NCBI GenBank assembly: GCA_019828595.1
Contig: JAHQRK010000042.1
Location: 124,001-188,000, forward strand
Direction of reading: 5' to 3'
DNA length: 64,000 nucleotides
DNA from: Aphanomyces cochlioides
Lineage: Eukaryota; Oomycota; Saprolegniomycetes; Saprolegniales; Verrucalvaceae
The translations under genes were made by a program, and so were the position numbers. Position 1 is the first letter of the stretch, and each line of letters begins with the position of its first letter. The notes under the pieces were generated by a model. It was not told the origin of the DNA, ran no database searches, and worked only from the letters and a program-made list of their open reading frames with translations. Shown piece after piece: positions 54,801 to 64,000 of this stretch.

Positions 54801-54920
54801 ATCTCGATGCTCAAAAGCATCACCAACAATTACCACATCGACGAGCTCTGCAGCAAAGCTCACCACTCCATGAACGCCGACGAAATTGATCCCCTCGATT
54901 TGGAGGACGATCAACTCTAA
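51882..54920 (+). CDS. LINE ORF1 protein, intact (L10)
   Basis: 1012 aa from the native ATG, same length and layout as L1: low-complexity acidic N-terminus, helical region, probable fold core near 455-600, Lys/Ala-rich segment, basic cluster and C-terminal helical domain. Substitutions include Cys for Ser near residue 183 and Thr for Lys in AEGTADSTEAS. The frame is also open upstream through the 26-bp repeats into satellite (to about 51534), so a longer product is formally possible. ORF2 of this copy is broken. Confidence 0.85.
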   Translation: MSNANSCSELRETNTHGVTIIPGIVSPHPLSSSNQDGGSGVSNVSTPNPRAEVEVEFDPNSVSGDQSASRSPSASPGAPLAGVPGGVNLSGSVVDPQTTVVNLSSEALTQEGEPLGPCACGGCFPGLQLESIPSEGGEKTGSMPALEATRAPPMGTPCGSVYFPPGASSEGRGRYPDLGSRRCNGVPQSPCCGDGMDSPSTPVTGGLAPAFLVTNGTEPAATNRVAPCAEPPRTGEEEEKSQEDVDMVSGDAEGKDSTETEALTDEGNTQIHSEVDGSGDINGQAKPCDTPGEVIHEEQSTNNDNDQSNQDIVDKSVAQGNGAVDPPTAADKIQGDQEQQNAEKANPWTQKTPGKDSASSKKDAKQGNAPKGAKHRNTGAHAIADDDIARCEAMADAFYKDSGDMDAFIENILLTPQSQVYELTVKLGEAYKDWSEKVICDQFVKENPGSLWGSKFPNILIHKKNPQTIVISSYNLSTCVEMGGTTFRLGGKDFLVPKYSRYGNNYYVTFNKVSHPSMAKAIVKKMAALTKSVIAAFNPTAGQNIKSPHLRVIFKSPAPPAVLVPKSGDALREITITDPSGQPFVVVFQHKIAALNKTLPPSIVSRRAEAKAEKAKAKAAKAAAKSPPSGEKEPEHDGDDHDQDPGTNAEGTADSTEASGDRQDEQPQPTAPSHGSDVDMSGDSDPPNNNGQDKQQEDVEMSTNESPALAPPSEQPKNSLDLQLVTGYRSGPAPKRTLPSSPRLDPLPTSNRFHILEEDDVELSFEDFAVPRIILEDSSAPRPKKTKGKAKKQRLNKSAAAHLELAKKIIRDKKVEGSITECQRILRDDPQLVSHAMYAQDEDLSLFQSLVATKTIERKMALLKAQGKPHNYKHHVNFMAQYKIHPSEILEELTTDIPEIKRILFALATIDLFLSNRAPDLYTNSEALTVLLNQEATRLPDTNCLTDWSLFALIENFSDNLEKFTLPAPVLSAISMLKSITNNYHIDELCSKAHHSMNADEIDPLDLEDDQL

Positions 54921-54998
54921 GGCTTCTATCCCCTGCTTCAATCCATTTCAACCTCCCCTCTGACCCCTCCATTCTACTCATTTTCATCTGTACTCGTG

Positions 54999-57900
54999 AT
55001 GATTGACAACCAACTTCTCCGATATCCCAACTGAACTCGTGGACTGGGACCCACAAATCATCTCCCTCAACACCAATGGCTTCTCCAACAGTCATCGGTA
55101 CATCCTCGACAAACTATCAAGTGTTCACGACGTTTCCTTTATCCAAGAAACCCGTTTCCGCACGCCAAGTCTCCACGACCGTGTTGCGTTCCATTGGCAA
55201 CGCATCACAAACCACGAAGGCTCTTTGTTCTTTGAAGAGCCTATTTACCCTGAAGTATCCACGTCGCCAGCCACTGGAGGTCTGGCTACGTTGATACATC
55301 CTCACTCTCCTTTGAAGAACGCCACTCAAGTCCCTCATGACAACCCAGTGCTTCGTGGTCGTTATCTACAAGTGCGATGTACTCTGGGTCCACTGACAGT
55401 CGTTCTCCACAATATCTATGCGCCGGCAGCCTTCCAACAACGAGCAAGTTACTTCGAAGAATTGCCACGCGACTTTCCTCCACATGCGCTCCACATTGTT
55501 GGAGGAGATTTCAACTGCACTCTCAACAAAGATTTGGATTCGTTGAGACCCAGTACCTCCACCATGGCCGGCACCCTTCAACTGGAACAATGGATGCACA
55601 GTTTGTCTCTGGTGGATCTGTTTCGCCGTCAAAACCCCGTGGCACGAGCCTTCACAAGTCCCACACTCACCAACCGACTCGACTACATATTTTGTTCGTC
55701 CACCTTGGCGGGTCTTCGTCATTGGAAGGCGACGCACATGCCACACGTTCCACAGGCTGACCACGTGGCTTGTCGTATCATCTCAAAGCGTCAAACATTG
55801 CGCCATGGCTCTGGATCATGGAAAGCTCCAACTTGGCTACTTCGTCTACCACGAGCGGCCGAGATTGTTCATGGATGTCTGGATCGATTTTTGGACAAGT
55901 CTCCAACATTCCACAATATCTCCAAGGCCTACGACATACTGGTCAATGATATCCGCTCCCAACTCAAAGAATTCCATTCTCAACGATTGGAGAAACAACG
56001 TCTGCCGTTGAAGAAGTTAGCTGTCGAGATCGCTTCGCTTTTGCAAGTCCCCAACATGCGTCAAGATTCAGTGCTGGTGGATCGAGTGCGAGACCTTCAA
56101 AAGCAAATTCACGAGCTGCAAGATCGAGACAAGCAGTTTCGTCAAGACCAGGCGTTCCAACTTCACTTGTACAAAGCAGAGCGCTCGTCCAAGTTCCACT
56201 TCATGTCCCCTGTCCCTACCCCCTTGAAGAAGACAGTCTTCAAAGAGTTGGTGGATGTCAATGGAAATGTTGTCTCCAATCAACAAGGCATGTCTGACGT
56301 CCTGGTCGACTACTACAAGGACTTGTTTGCAGCTCCCGAGGTGCAGCGATCTGGAGACGAAGTGTCGTCATTTCTGACCCCATTGACTCGACACAAGCAA
56401 CTGCCAGAGCAAGCCCAGAAAGAGCTGTCGGCTCCCTTGCGCGCCAACGAGTTCTATCATGCTATTCGACACAGCAGTTCGAACTCAGCGCCAGGTCCCA
56501 ACGCTCTGCCATTCGAAGTCCTCAAACTTGCACCTCACAAGTGGTCGTTGGTATTGGAGCTGCTATTCACACACCAGCTCCATTCTCACCCTCGCTTGAC
56601 TCCCATGCAACTTGTCAGTACGCTGGTGTTGCTGCACAAGAAAGGCCCCAAGTCACAGGCCAAGAACTATCGGCCCATTAGCCTACTCAACACGGATGTG
56701 AAAATCCTGACGAGTATTCTGGCTTATCGACCGCCACATTCGACACATCATCCACCCGGACCAGCAAGGCTTTATCCGTCGAAGCAATATCCAAACCAAT
56801 ATTGCACGACTGGATGACATGCTGCACCACATCAAACTACACAGTCCGTCCTCGATGGTGGCACTGCTTGACTTTGAGAAAGCTTTTGATCGCGTGGACC
56901 ACGCGTACTTGCTCCGCGTCCTCCGTCACTATGGCTTTCCCGAAACCTTTGTTGACATGGTTCGCGTACTGTACTCGGGCCGCAAGTCTCGCATCTTGGT
57001 GAACGGCTTCTTGTCCAAGCCAGTTCACATCTCACGCGGTGTGTTGCAAGGTGATCCACTGTCGCCACTTCTGTTTGTGATCGCTTTGGAACCGATGTGC
57101 CAACTCCTACGGCAACACTCCAACTATGGCATCAAGTGTGGGGATCGCTACCACACTGGGAGTTACTTTGCCGACGACTCGCAACTCTATGCTGCAAATG
57201 AGACGTGCCTCCACCGGCAGCTTGCATTGGTTCAAACCTTTTGCGACAAGTCTGGTTTCCGACTCAACGTAGACAAGACCCAAATTCTGACCTACAGCCA
57301 GTTGAATGGGAACCTTGCCTCACTACAAGTTACTTCCGACAGTCCCGTGAAGGCTCTTGGTATCTTGGTTGCGCCCAATCTTTCTCCATTGGCACGTTTC
57401 AATTACGTGTTTGAGAAGTTTGTGGCTCGCTTGTCTTTGTGGCTCTACAAGGCTCGAACCATGGCCGGAAAAGTCACTATCCTGCACAGCATATGTCTGC
57501 CTGTGTTATGGTACCAACTGGCTTTTGTCCCTGCCGACAAAGACCTGGCCAAAAAGATCGACAAGGCCATGCTTCAATTTATGCATGGTGAAGAAATCAA
57601 CCCATCCTCCTCTGTCCATGGCCTCCGTTTGATCAAAAAGGAGATCATATTCATGCCGAAGAAGTCCGGTGGCTTAGGCCTGCACCATGCACTTGCTTTA
57701 TGGCAACAACACAACCGCTCTGTCATGATCAGATGCATTCAAGCCATCACCACCCCACCCCGCAAGTCTGCCATGTCCGCCTGGATTACGCCGGGCTATA
57801 CTCTCCTCGAGAAGGCTTTTCATCCATGGGGTTCCCCCCGAGATCTCCTCTTGGCAAATGGCTCTTCTGCATTCATCAGACAACTGTACAAGAATCCCAA

Positions 57901-59050
57901 TATCACTCCAATGTGGAAAGCCTTATTGAGTAGCTGGTTTGAATCCCGCTGGACTCCGTACGGCTGTCCAAATCACATCTCATCTTTGGATGTTCCCCTT
58001 TGGCACAACTCGTATCTGCCTGGACTCGAAGACCTATACGATCAGTGCTCTACATCGACGCAAGACCAAGCCAATGTATTGGCGTCGCTTCACATCACGA
58101 AGTTGTCGCATTTGTTGACTCCGTGTCAGCGAGTTTGGCCAGCTTCGATCTTGTTCGACAAAATCAACCGTGCCTGCCGCCAAGCCAATTTTGTCCCTCC
58201 AACGAAACAATGGATCTCAATCTTGGTGACCAAGTTATCACGATTGTTTGAGATTGTTTCTGAAGAGGATGCTCCCGTGTTCCACTTGCCGACGCCAAGC
58301 TCTGAATGGATGGAATGGCACTGGATAATTCACCCTGACTCGAGTCCGATCTTGTTGGCGCTTGCGACTTCGAAATCGGCTAAGATCAGAGCTTCTCCAG
58401 CTGTCAGCTCGTCCATTCTTCCTACCAAGCATCTCAACCTGCCATCCAACTTTTACGAAGACCCCAAGCGCCTTACCCAACTTGCCGCCTTCCTCCAACC
58501 CGACCACATTCTCCCTCGATATGGAGAGTTCATTTTCAAGACCCTTCTCCGCGCCAACGCCATGCAATATCTGTTTCAGTACCAAGACCCCAAGCCGACG
58601 TGTGTCTTCTGTCGTGTCAATGAGACGTACGAGCATTTCCTGTTCTCTTGTGGATATGGTCAATCTGTTTGGTATTTCTTCAAGGCGATCCAGCGACTGC
58701 TCGAGTGTTCCTTTCCGTCCACGTGTCTGGAAATGTTCTACGAGACGCCCAAGCCGTCCGATGGATACTACATCCGTGGCTATCTGAAGATCTGGCCGAT
58801 TGTCCGAGCCTGCGTGTATTATCAAATATGGCTCCAACGTGCCGATCGCACCTTTCGACCCGACCTCACAGCGAAGAGTCCGATGGAAGTTGCCATTCAT
58901 GCTGCCTCTTTGATCAAGCTACATCTACAACAGCTCCTGGTTGATCTCCCTCTCAAGAAGGGATACACCAAGGTATTCAATGTGCTCAAGCATCTATCTT
59001 CGGACCGCTGGTTACGTCAACACGCCATTCCTGACAGTGTCGTTTCATGA
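54999..59050 (+). pseudogene. ORF2 with two frameshifts (L10)
   Basis: 4052 nt. An extra C (GACAACCAAC for GACAACAAC, near 55010) puts the native ATG out of frame; the endonuclease frame is open only from a non-ATG position near 55003. A 5-bp deletion near 56731 (ATCGACCGCC for ATCGACTCCAGCGCC) breaks the reverse transcriptase. The downstream part is open from about 56819 and keeps YFADD and the zinc motif. Confidence 0.94.
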
Positions 59051-59197
59051 GTGAGCTGACGGCTCACCACTTCATCTCCTGTTCAATGACCACTTTGCCA
59101 TATTCTGTTTTCCAAGTTCTATTTATACAGTACGAGGCAAATTAGTAAGTCATTAGGGCCTTTGCTCAAAAATAAGGTTAATACAACTCATTTAACC
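59051..59197 (+). promoter_or_regulatory. L10 3' UTR
   Basis: 146 nt, with the same shortened stop-codon hairpin as L9 and the terminal GGTTAA/TTAACC hairpin. Confidence 0.55.
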
Positions 59198-61275
59198 CAA
59201 GCATACCCCACAAAATGCATCTCGATGCCACTTTTTCTCCACTTTTGGTACCCACGTGCCACATGCACATCTCGACCCCATCGAGATACCCACTCGCCAC
59301 GTCTGGCATGTTTGAAAGGTGTCATGCTCGTGTGGTGGACGACCAAGCATCAACTTGGTCCGAAATCAACACGCGAGAGTCCCAAGCATACCCCACAAAA
59401 TGCATCTCGATGCCACTTTTTCTCCACTTTTGGTACCCACGTGCCACATGCACATCTCGACCCCATCGAGATACCCACTCGCCACGTCTGGCATGTTTGA
59501 AAGGTGTCATGCTCGTGTGGTGGACGACCAAGCATCAACTTGGTCCGAAATCAACACGCGAGAGTCCCAAGCATACCCCACAAAATGCATCTCGATGCCA
59601 CTTTTTCTCCACTTTTGGTACCCACGTGCCACATGCACATCTCGACCCCATCGAGATACCCACTCGCCACGTCTGGCATGTTTGAAAGGTGTCATGCTCG
59701 TGTGGTGGACGACCAAGCATCAACTTGGTCCGAAATCAACACGCGAGAGTCCCAAGCATACCCCACAAAATGCATCTCGATGCCACTTTTTCTCCACTTT
59801 TGGTACCCACGTGCCACATGCACATCTCGACCCCATCGAGATACCCACTCGCCACGTCTGGCATGTTTGAAAGGTGTCATGCTCGTGTGGTGGACGACCA
59901 AGCATCAACTTGGTCCGAAATCAACACGCGAGAGTCCCAAGCATACCCCACAAAATGCATCTCGATGCCACTTTTTCTCCACTTTTGGTACCCACGTGCC
60001 ACATGCACATCTCGACCCCATCGAGATACCCACTCGCCACGTCTGGCATGTTTGAAAGGTGTCATGCTCGTGTGGTGGACGACCAAGCATCAACTTGGTC
60101 CGAAATCAACACGCGAGAGTCCCAAGCATACCCCACAAAATGCATCTCGATGCCACTTTTTCTCCACTTTTGGTACCCACGTGCCACATGCACATCTCGA
60201 CCCCATCGAGATACCCACTCGCCACGTCTGGCATGTTTGAAAGGTGTCATGCTCGTGTGGTGGACGACCAAGCATCAACTTGGTCCGAAATCAACACGCG
60301 AGAGTCCCAAGCATACCCCACAAAATGCATCTCGATGCCACTTTTTCTCCACTTTTGGTACCCACGTGCCACATGCACATCTCGACCCCATCGAGATACC
60401 CACTCGCCACGTCTGGCATGTTTGAAAGGTGTCATGCTCGTGTGGTGGACGACCAAGCATCAACTTGGTCCGAAATCAACACGCGAGAGTCCCAAGCATA
60501 CCCCACAAAATGCATCTCGATGCCACTTTTTCTCCACTTTTGGTACCCACGTGCCACATGCACATCTCGACCCCATCGAGATACCCACTCGCCACGTCTG
60601 GCATGTTTGAAAGGTGTCATGCTCGTGTGGTGGACGACCAAGCATCAACTTGGTCCGAAATCAACACGCGAGAGTCCCAAGCATACCCCACAAAATGCAT
60701 CTCGATGCCACTTTTTCTCCACTTTTGGTACCCACGTGCCACATGCACATCTCGACCCCATCGAGATACCCACTCGCCACGTCTGGCATGTTTGAAAGGT
60801 GTCATGCTCGTGTGGTGGACGACCAAGCATCAACTTGGTCCGAAATCAACACGCGAGAGTCCCAAGCATACCCCACAAAATGCATCTCGATGCCACTTTT
60901 TCTCCACTTTTGGTACCCACGTGCCACATGCACATCTCGACCCCATCGAGATACCCACTCGCCACGTCTGGCATGTTTGAAAGGTGTCATGCTCGTGTGG
61001 TGGACGACCAAGCATCAACTTGGTCCGAAATCAACACGCGAGAGTCCCAAGCATACCCCACAAAATGCATCTCGATGCCACTTTTTCTCCACTTTTGGTA
61101 CCCACGTGCCACATGCACATCTCGACCCCATCGAGATACCCACTCGCCACGTCTGGCATGTTTGAAAGGTGTCATGCTCGTGTGGTGGACGACCAAGCAT
61201 CAACTTGGTCCGAAATCAACACGCGAGAGTCCCAAGCATACCCCACAAAATGCATCTCGATGCCACTTTTTCTCC
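59197..61275. repeat. Satellite block A10 (2079 bp)
   Basis: Monomer base 16 through eleven periods to about base 59, no indels, very uniform. It ends at the 5' join of L11. Confidence 0.98.
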
Positions 61276-64000
61276 ACTTCCGAATTTGCCTCGTACCCCT
61301 CAAGTCAAGAAGTTATCAAGTGCCGCCGCGCTCAAAATGTCCAACGCCAACAGCTGTTCCGAGCTCCGTGAGACCAACACTCACGGAGTCACCATCATTC
61401 CAGGTATTGTATCTCCTCACCCACTTTCGTCGTCCAATCAGGATGGCGGAAGTGGTGTGAGTAATGTCTCTACACCTAACCCTAGGGCCGAAGTGGAGGT
61501 CGAGTTCGACCCCAACAGCGTCTTTAGAGACCAATCTGCGTCTCGCTCCCCCAGCGCTTCACCTGGTGCTCCACTCGCCGGAGTTCCAGGGGGGGTCAAC
61601 CTCAGTGGGTCAGTGGTTGACCCCCAGACCACTGTCGTTAACTTGTCTAGCGAAGCCCTCACTCAGGAGGGCGAACCACTGGGGCCTTGTGCCTGTGGTG
61701 GCTGCTTCCCTGGACTCCAATTGGAGTCGATCCCCAGTGAAGGCGGCGAGAAAACGGGGTCCATGCCAGCCCTAGAGGCTACGAGGGCCCCCCCTATGGG
61801 CACACCCTGCGGTTCTGTCTACTTCCCCCCAGGGGCCTCTTCGGAGGGGCGGGGGCGGTATCCCGATTTGGGTTCTCGCCGGAGCAATGGTGTACCCCAG
61901 TCACCGTGCTGCGGGGATGGCATGGATTCCCCTTCTACCCCTGTCACTGGGGGTCTGGCCCCGGCCTTTCTCGTGACCAATGGGACTGAGCCAGCAGCCA
62001 CCAACCGCGTCGCCCCCTGTGCTGAGCCTCCTAGAACGGGAGAGGAAGAAGAAAAATCTCAAGAGGACGTGGATATGGTCTCTGGAGACGCCGAGGGGAA
62101 GGATTCTACTGAAACCGAGGCCTTAACCGACGAGGGAAATACTCAAATTCACTCGGAGGTGGATGGGTCAGGCGACATTAACGGCCAAGCGAAGCCGTGT
62201 GATACTCCTGGAGAAGTTATTCAAGAGGAACAATCGACAAACAATGACAATGACCAGTCAAATCAAGACATTGTCGACAAATCCGTTGCTCAAGGAAATG
62301 GCGCTGTTGATCCTCCTACCGCGGCAGACAAAATACAAGGCGATCAAGAGCAACAAAACGCTGAAAAGGCCAATCCATGGACGCAAAAGACTCCCGGCAA
62401 GGATTCAGCTTCGTCCAAGAAAGATGCCAAGCAAGGCAATGCCCCCAAAGGCGCGAAACATCGCAACACTGGTGCTCATGCTATTGCCGATGACGATATT
62501 GCGCGATGCGAGGCCATGGCGGATGCATTCTACAAAGACTCTGGTGACATGGACGCCTTCATTGAAAACATTTTGCTCACCCCCCAGTCCCAAGTGTACG
62601 AGCTCACAGTCAAGTTGGGCGAAGCCTACAAGGACTGGTCCGAAAAAGTCATCTGCGATCAATTTGTCAAGGAAAATCCTGGTTCGTTATGGGGCTCCAA
62701 ATTTCCGAACATTTTGATCCACAAGAAGAACCCACAGACCATTGTGATCTCAAGTTACAACTTGTCTACGTGCGTGGAAATGGGAGGCACAACGTTTCGA
62801 CTTGGTGGCAAAGACTTCCTGGTTCCCAAGTACTCGCGTTATGGCAACAACTACTACGTTACGTTCAACAAGGTCAGTCACCCTTCTATGGCCAAGGCAA
62901 TTGTCAAGAAAATGGCTGCATTGACCAAGTCAGTGATAGCAGCATTCAACCCTACTGCTGGTCAGAACATCAAGTCGCCGCATTTGAGAGTCATTTTCAA
63001 GTCGCCTGCGCCTCCTGCAGTGCTGGTGCCAAAATCCGGCGACGCACTACGCGAAATCACCATTACGGATCCGTCGGGTCAGCCTTTTGTCGTCGTGTTT
63101 CAGCACAAGATCGCTGCTCTGAACAAGACATTGCCTCCGTCGATTGTTTCACGACGTGCAGAGGCCAAGGCTGAAAAAGCGAAGGCAAAAGCGGCCAAGG
63201 CAGCGGCAAAATCTCCTCCGTCAGGAGAAAAAGAACCTGAACATGATGGAGACGATCATGATCAAGACCCTGGAACAAATGCGGAAGGCAAGGCCGACTC
63301 AACTGAGGCATCTGAAGATGGTCAAGATGAACAACCACAGCCAACAGCTCCTTCTCATGGCTCTGATGTCGATATGTCTGGTGACAGCGATCCCCCTAAC
63401 AACAATGGACAAGACAAACAACAAGAAGATGTGGAAATGTCTACCAACGAATCGCCCGCTCTTGCTCCACCAAGTGAGCAGCCCAAGAACTCGCTGGACC
63501 TTCAATTGGTAACGGGCTACCGGTCTGGACCAGCTCCAAAACGTACTTTGCCTTCGTCCCCACGTTTGGATCCCCTGCCGACATCCAACCGTTTTCATAT
63601 CCTCGAAGAAGACGACGTGGAACTCTCGTTTGAAGACTTTGCAGTGCCTCGAATTATATTGGAAGATTCAAGTGCGCCACGCCCGAAAAAGACCAAAGGC
63701 AAAGCGAAGAAACAACGACTTAACAAGTCTGCTGCAGCCCACCTCGAATTGGCGAAGAAGATCATTCGAGACAAGAAAGTCGAAGGCAGTATCACCGAAT
63801 GTCAACGCATTTTGCGAGATGATCCTCAGCTCGTTTCACATGCTATGTACGCACAAGATGAAGACCTCAGTTTGTTTCAGTCACTTGTTGCAACCAAGAC
63901 TATTGAGCGCAAGATGGCTTTGTTAAAAGCTCAAGGCAAGCCTCACAACTACAAACATCACGTCAACTTCATGGCTCAATACAAGATTCACCCGTCAGAA
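61276..64000 (+). mobile_element. L11: LINE copy running off the window
   Basis: Begins ACTTCCGAATTTGCC within satellite sequence CTCCACT, so 5' complete, with a 3-bp overlap at the join. The upstream CACTTTTTCTCCACT (61264-61278) matches the duplication used by L2, suggesting the same target position; the 3' copy lies outside the window. It lacks the 26-bp 5' repeat of L9 and L10. Confidence 0.93.
61337..64000 (+). CDS. LINE ORF1 protein, partial at the window edge (L11)
   Basis: From the native ATG, 888 codons without a stop to the window end, with no net indels relative to L10. It covers all recognisable ORF1 regions except the last 124 residues. Differences include Phe-Arg for Ser-Gly near residue 62 (GTCTTTAGAGAC) and Glu for Gly in EASEDGQ. 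Whether this copy is intact cannot be judged here. Confidence 0.83.
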   Translation, partial: MSNANSCSELRETNTHGVTIIPGIVSPHPLSSSNQDGGSGVSNVSTPNPRAEVEVEFDPNSVFRDQSASRSPSASPGAPLAGVPGGVNLSGSVVDPQTTVVNLSSEALTQEGEPLGPCACGGCFPGLQLESIPSEGGEKTGSMPALEATRAPPMGTPCGSVYFPPGASSEGRGRYPDLGSRRSNGVPQSPCCGDGMDSPSTPVTGGLAPAFLVTNGTEPAATNRVAPCAEPPRTGEEEEKSQEDVDMVSGDAEGKDSTETEALTDEGNTQIHSEVDGSGDINGQAKPCDTPGEVIQEEQSTNNDNDQSNQDIVDKSVAQGNGAVDPPTAADKIQGDQEQQNAEKANPWTQKTPGKDSASSKKDAKQGNAPKGAKHRNTGAHAIADDDIARCEAMADAFYKDSGDMDAFIENILLTPQSQVYELTVKLGEAYKDWSEKVICDQFVKENPGSLWGSKFPNILIHKKNPQTIVISSYNLSTCVEMGGTTFRLGGKDFLVPKYSRYGNNYYVTFNKVSHPSMAKAIVKKMAALTKSVIAAFNPTAGQNIKSPHLRVIFKSPAPPAVLVPKSGDALREITITDPSGQPFVVVFQHKIAALNKTLPPSIVSRRAEAKAEKAKAKAAKAAAKSPPSGEKEPEHDGDDHDQDPGTNAEGKADSTEASEDGQDEQPQPTAPSHGSDVDMSGDSDPPNNNGQDKQQEDVEMSTNESPALAPPSEQPKNSLDLQLVTGYRSGPAPKRTLPSSPRLDPLPTSNRFHILEEDDVELSFEDFAVPRIILEDSSAPRPKKTKGKAKKQRLNKSAAAHLELAKKIIRDKKVEGSITECQRILRDDPQLVSHAMYAQDEDLSLFQSLVATKTIERKMALLKAQGKPHNYKHHVNFMAQYKIHPSE

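Larger units (their letters stand above)
51794..59196 (+). mobile_element. L10: full-length LINE, sister of L9, ORF2 frameshifted
   Basis: 7403 bp. CCAAGCATACCC is duplicated at 51782-51793 and 59197-59208. It shares with L9 the insertion site, the 26-bp 5' tandem repeat and the 1-bp 3' UTR deletion. It starts 10,008 bp after L9. ORF1 is open; ORF2 has +1 and -5 indels. A patch near 57855-58890 differs from L9 and resembles other copies. Confidence 0.96.

Overview
This is repetitive eukaryotic DNA with no recognisable host gene. Two sequence families explain every base: (i) a 185-bp tandem satellite (about 11.8 kb in ten blocks) and (ii) one family of non-LTR retrotransposon (LINE, about 52.2 kb) inserted into it eleven times, with two insertions nested in other copies. 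All copies lie on the + strand. There are no tRNA or rRNA genes, CRISPR arrays, LTRs or bacterial-type operons. The full-length LINE is about 7.38 kb: a 63-nt 5' leader, ORF1 (1012 aa), a 78-nt spacer, ORF2 (1351 aa: APE-type endonuclease, reverse transcriptase, C-terminal zinc-binding domain) and a 147-nt 3' UTR that ends in a fixed sequence rather than poly(A). The host is a eukaryote, possibly an oomycete or another protist or early-diverging fungus. That is a weak guess from protein style and roughly even base composition; the sequence does not fix the taxon. A centromeric, pericentromeric or subtelomeric location is plausible but unproven.

Layout: satellite 1-1152; L1 (full, both ORFs open) 1153-8535; 37 bp satellite; L2 (5'-truncated, ORF2 open) 8573-14513; satellite; L3 (short 3' fragment) 14692-16183; satellite; L4 (same fragment carrying a second nested 3' end) 16752-18749; satellite; L5 (same fragment) 20797-22288; satellite; L6 (full, ORF1 frameshifted) 22857-30239; satellite; L7 (full, ORF2 frameshifted) 31618-40560, split by nested L8 33090-34638; satellite; L9 (full, ORF1 frameshifted) 41786-49193; satellite; L10 (full, ORF2 frameshifted) 51794-59196; satellite; L11 from 61276, running out of the window.

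Each insertion with both ends visible has a 12-17 bp target-site duplication (for the nested copy in L4 only the 3' side can be read). Removing the LINEs and one duplication per insertion leaves one continuous array of about 63 monomers in unbroken phase. The satellite insertions all fall within an 83-bp part of the 185-bp monomer, usually after CC and before A, always in one orientation. Recombination then added copies: L3/L4/L5 share one junction, and L9/L10 share another plus a 26-bp 5' repeat, so these groups look like amplified satellite-plus-LINE segments rather than separate insertions. The best candidate for an undescribed system is this satellite-homing LINE, with its conserved 3' hairpins, short CC match at the integration site and co-amplification with its satellite. 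L1 is the only copy visibly able to encode both proteins.
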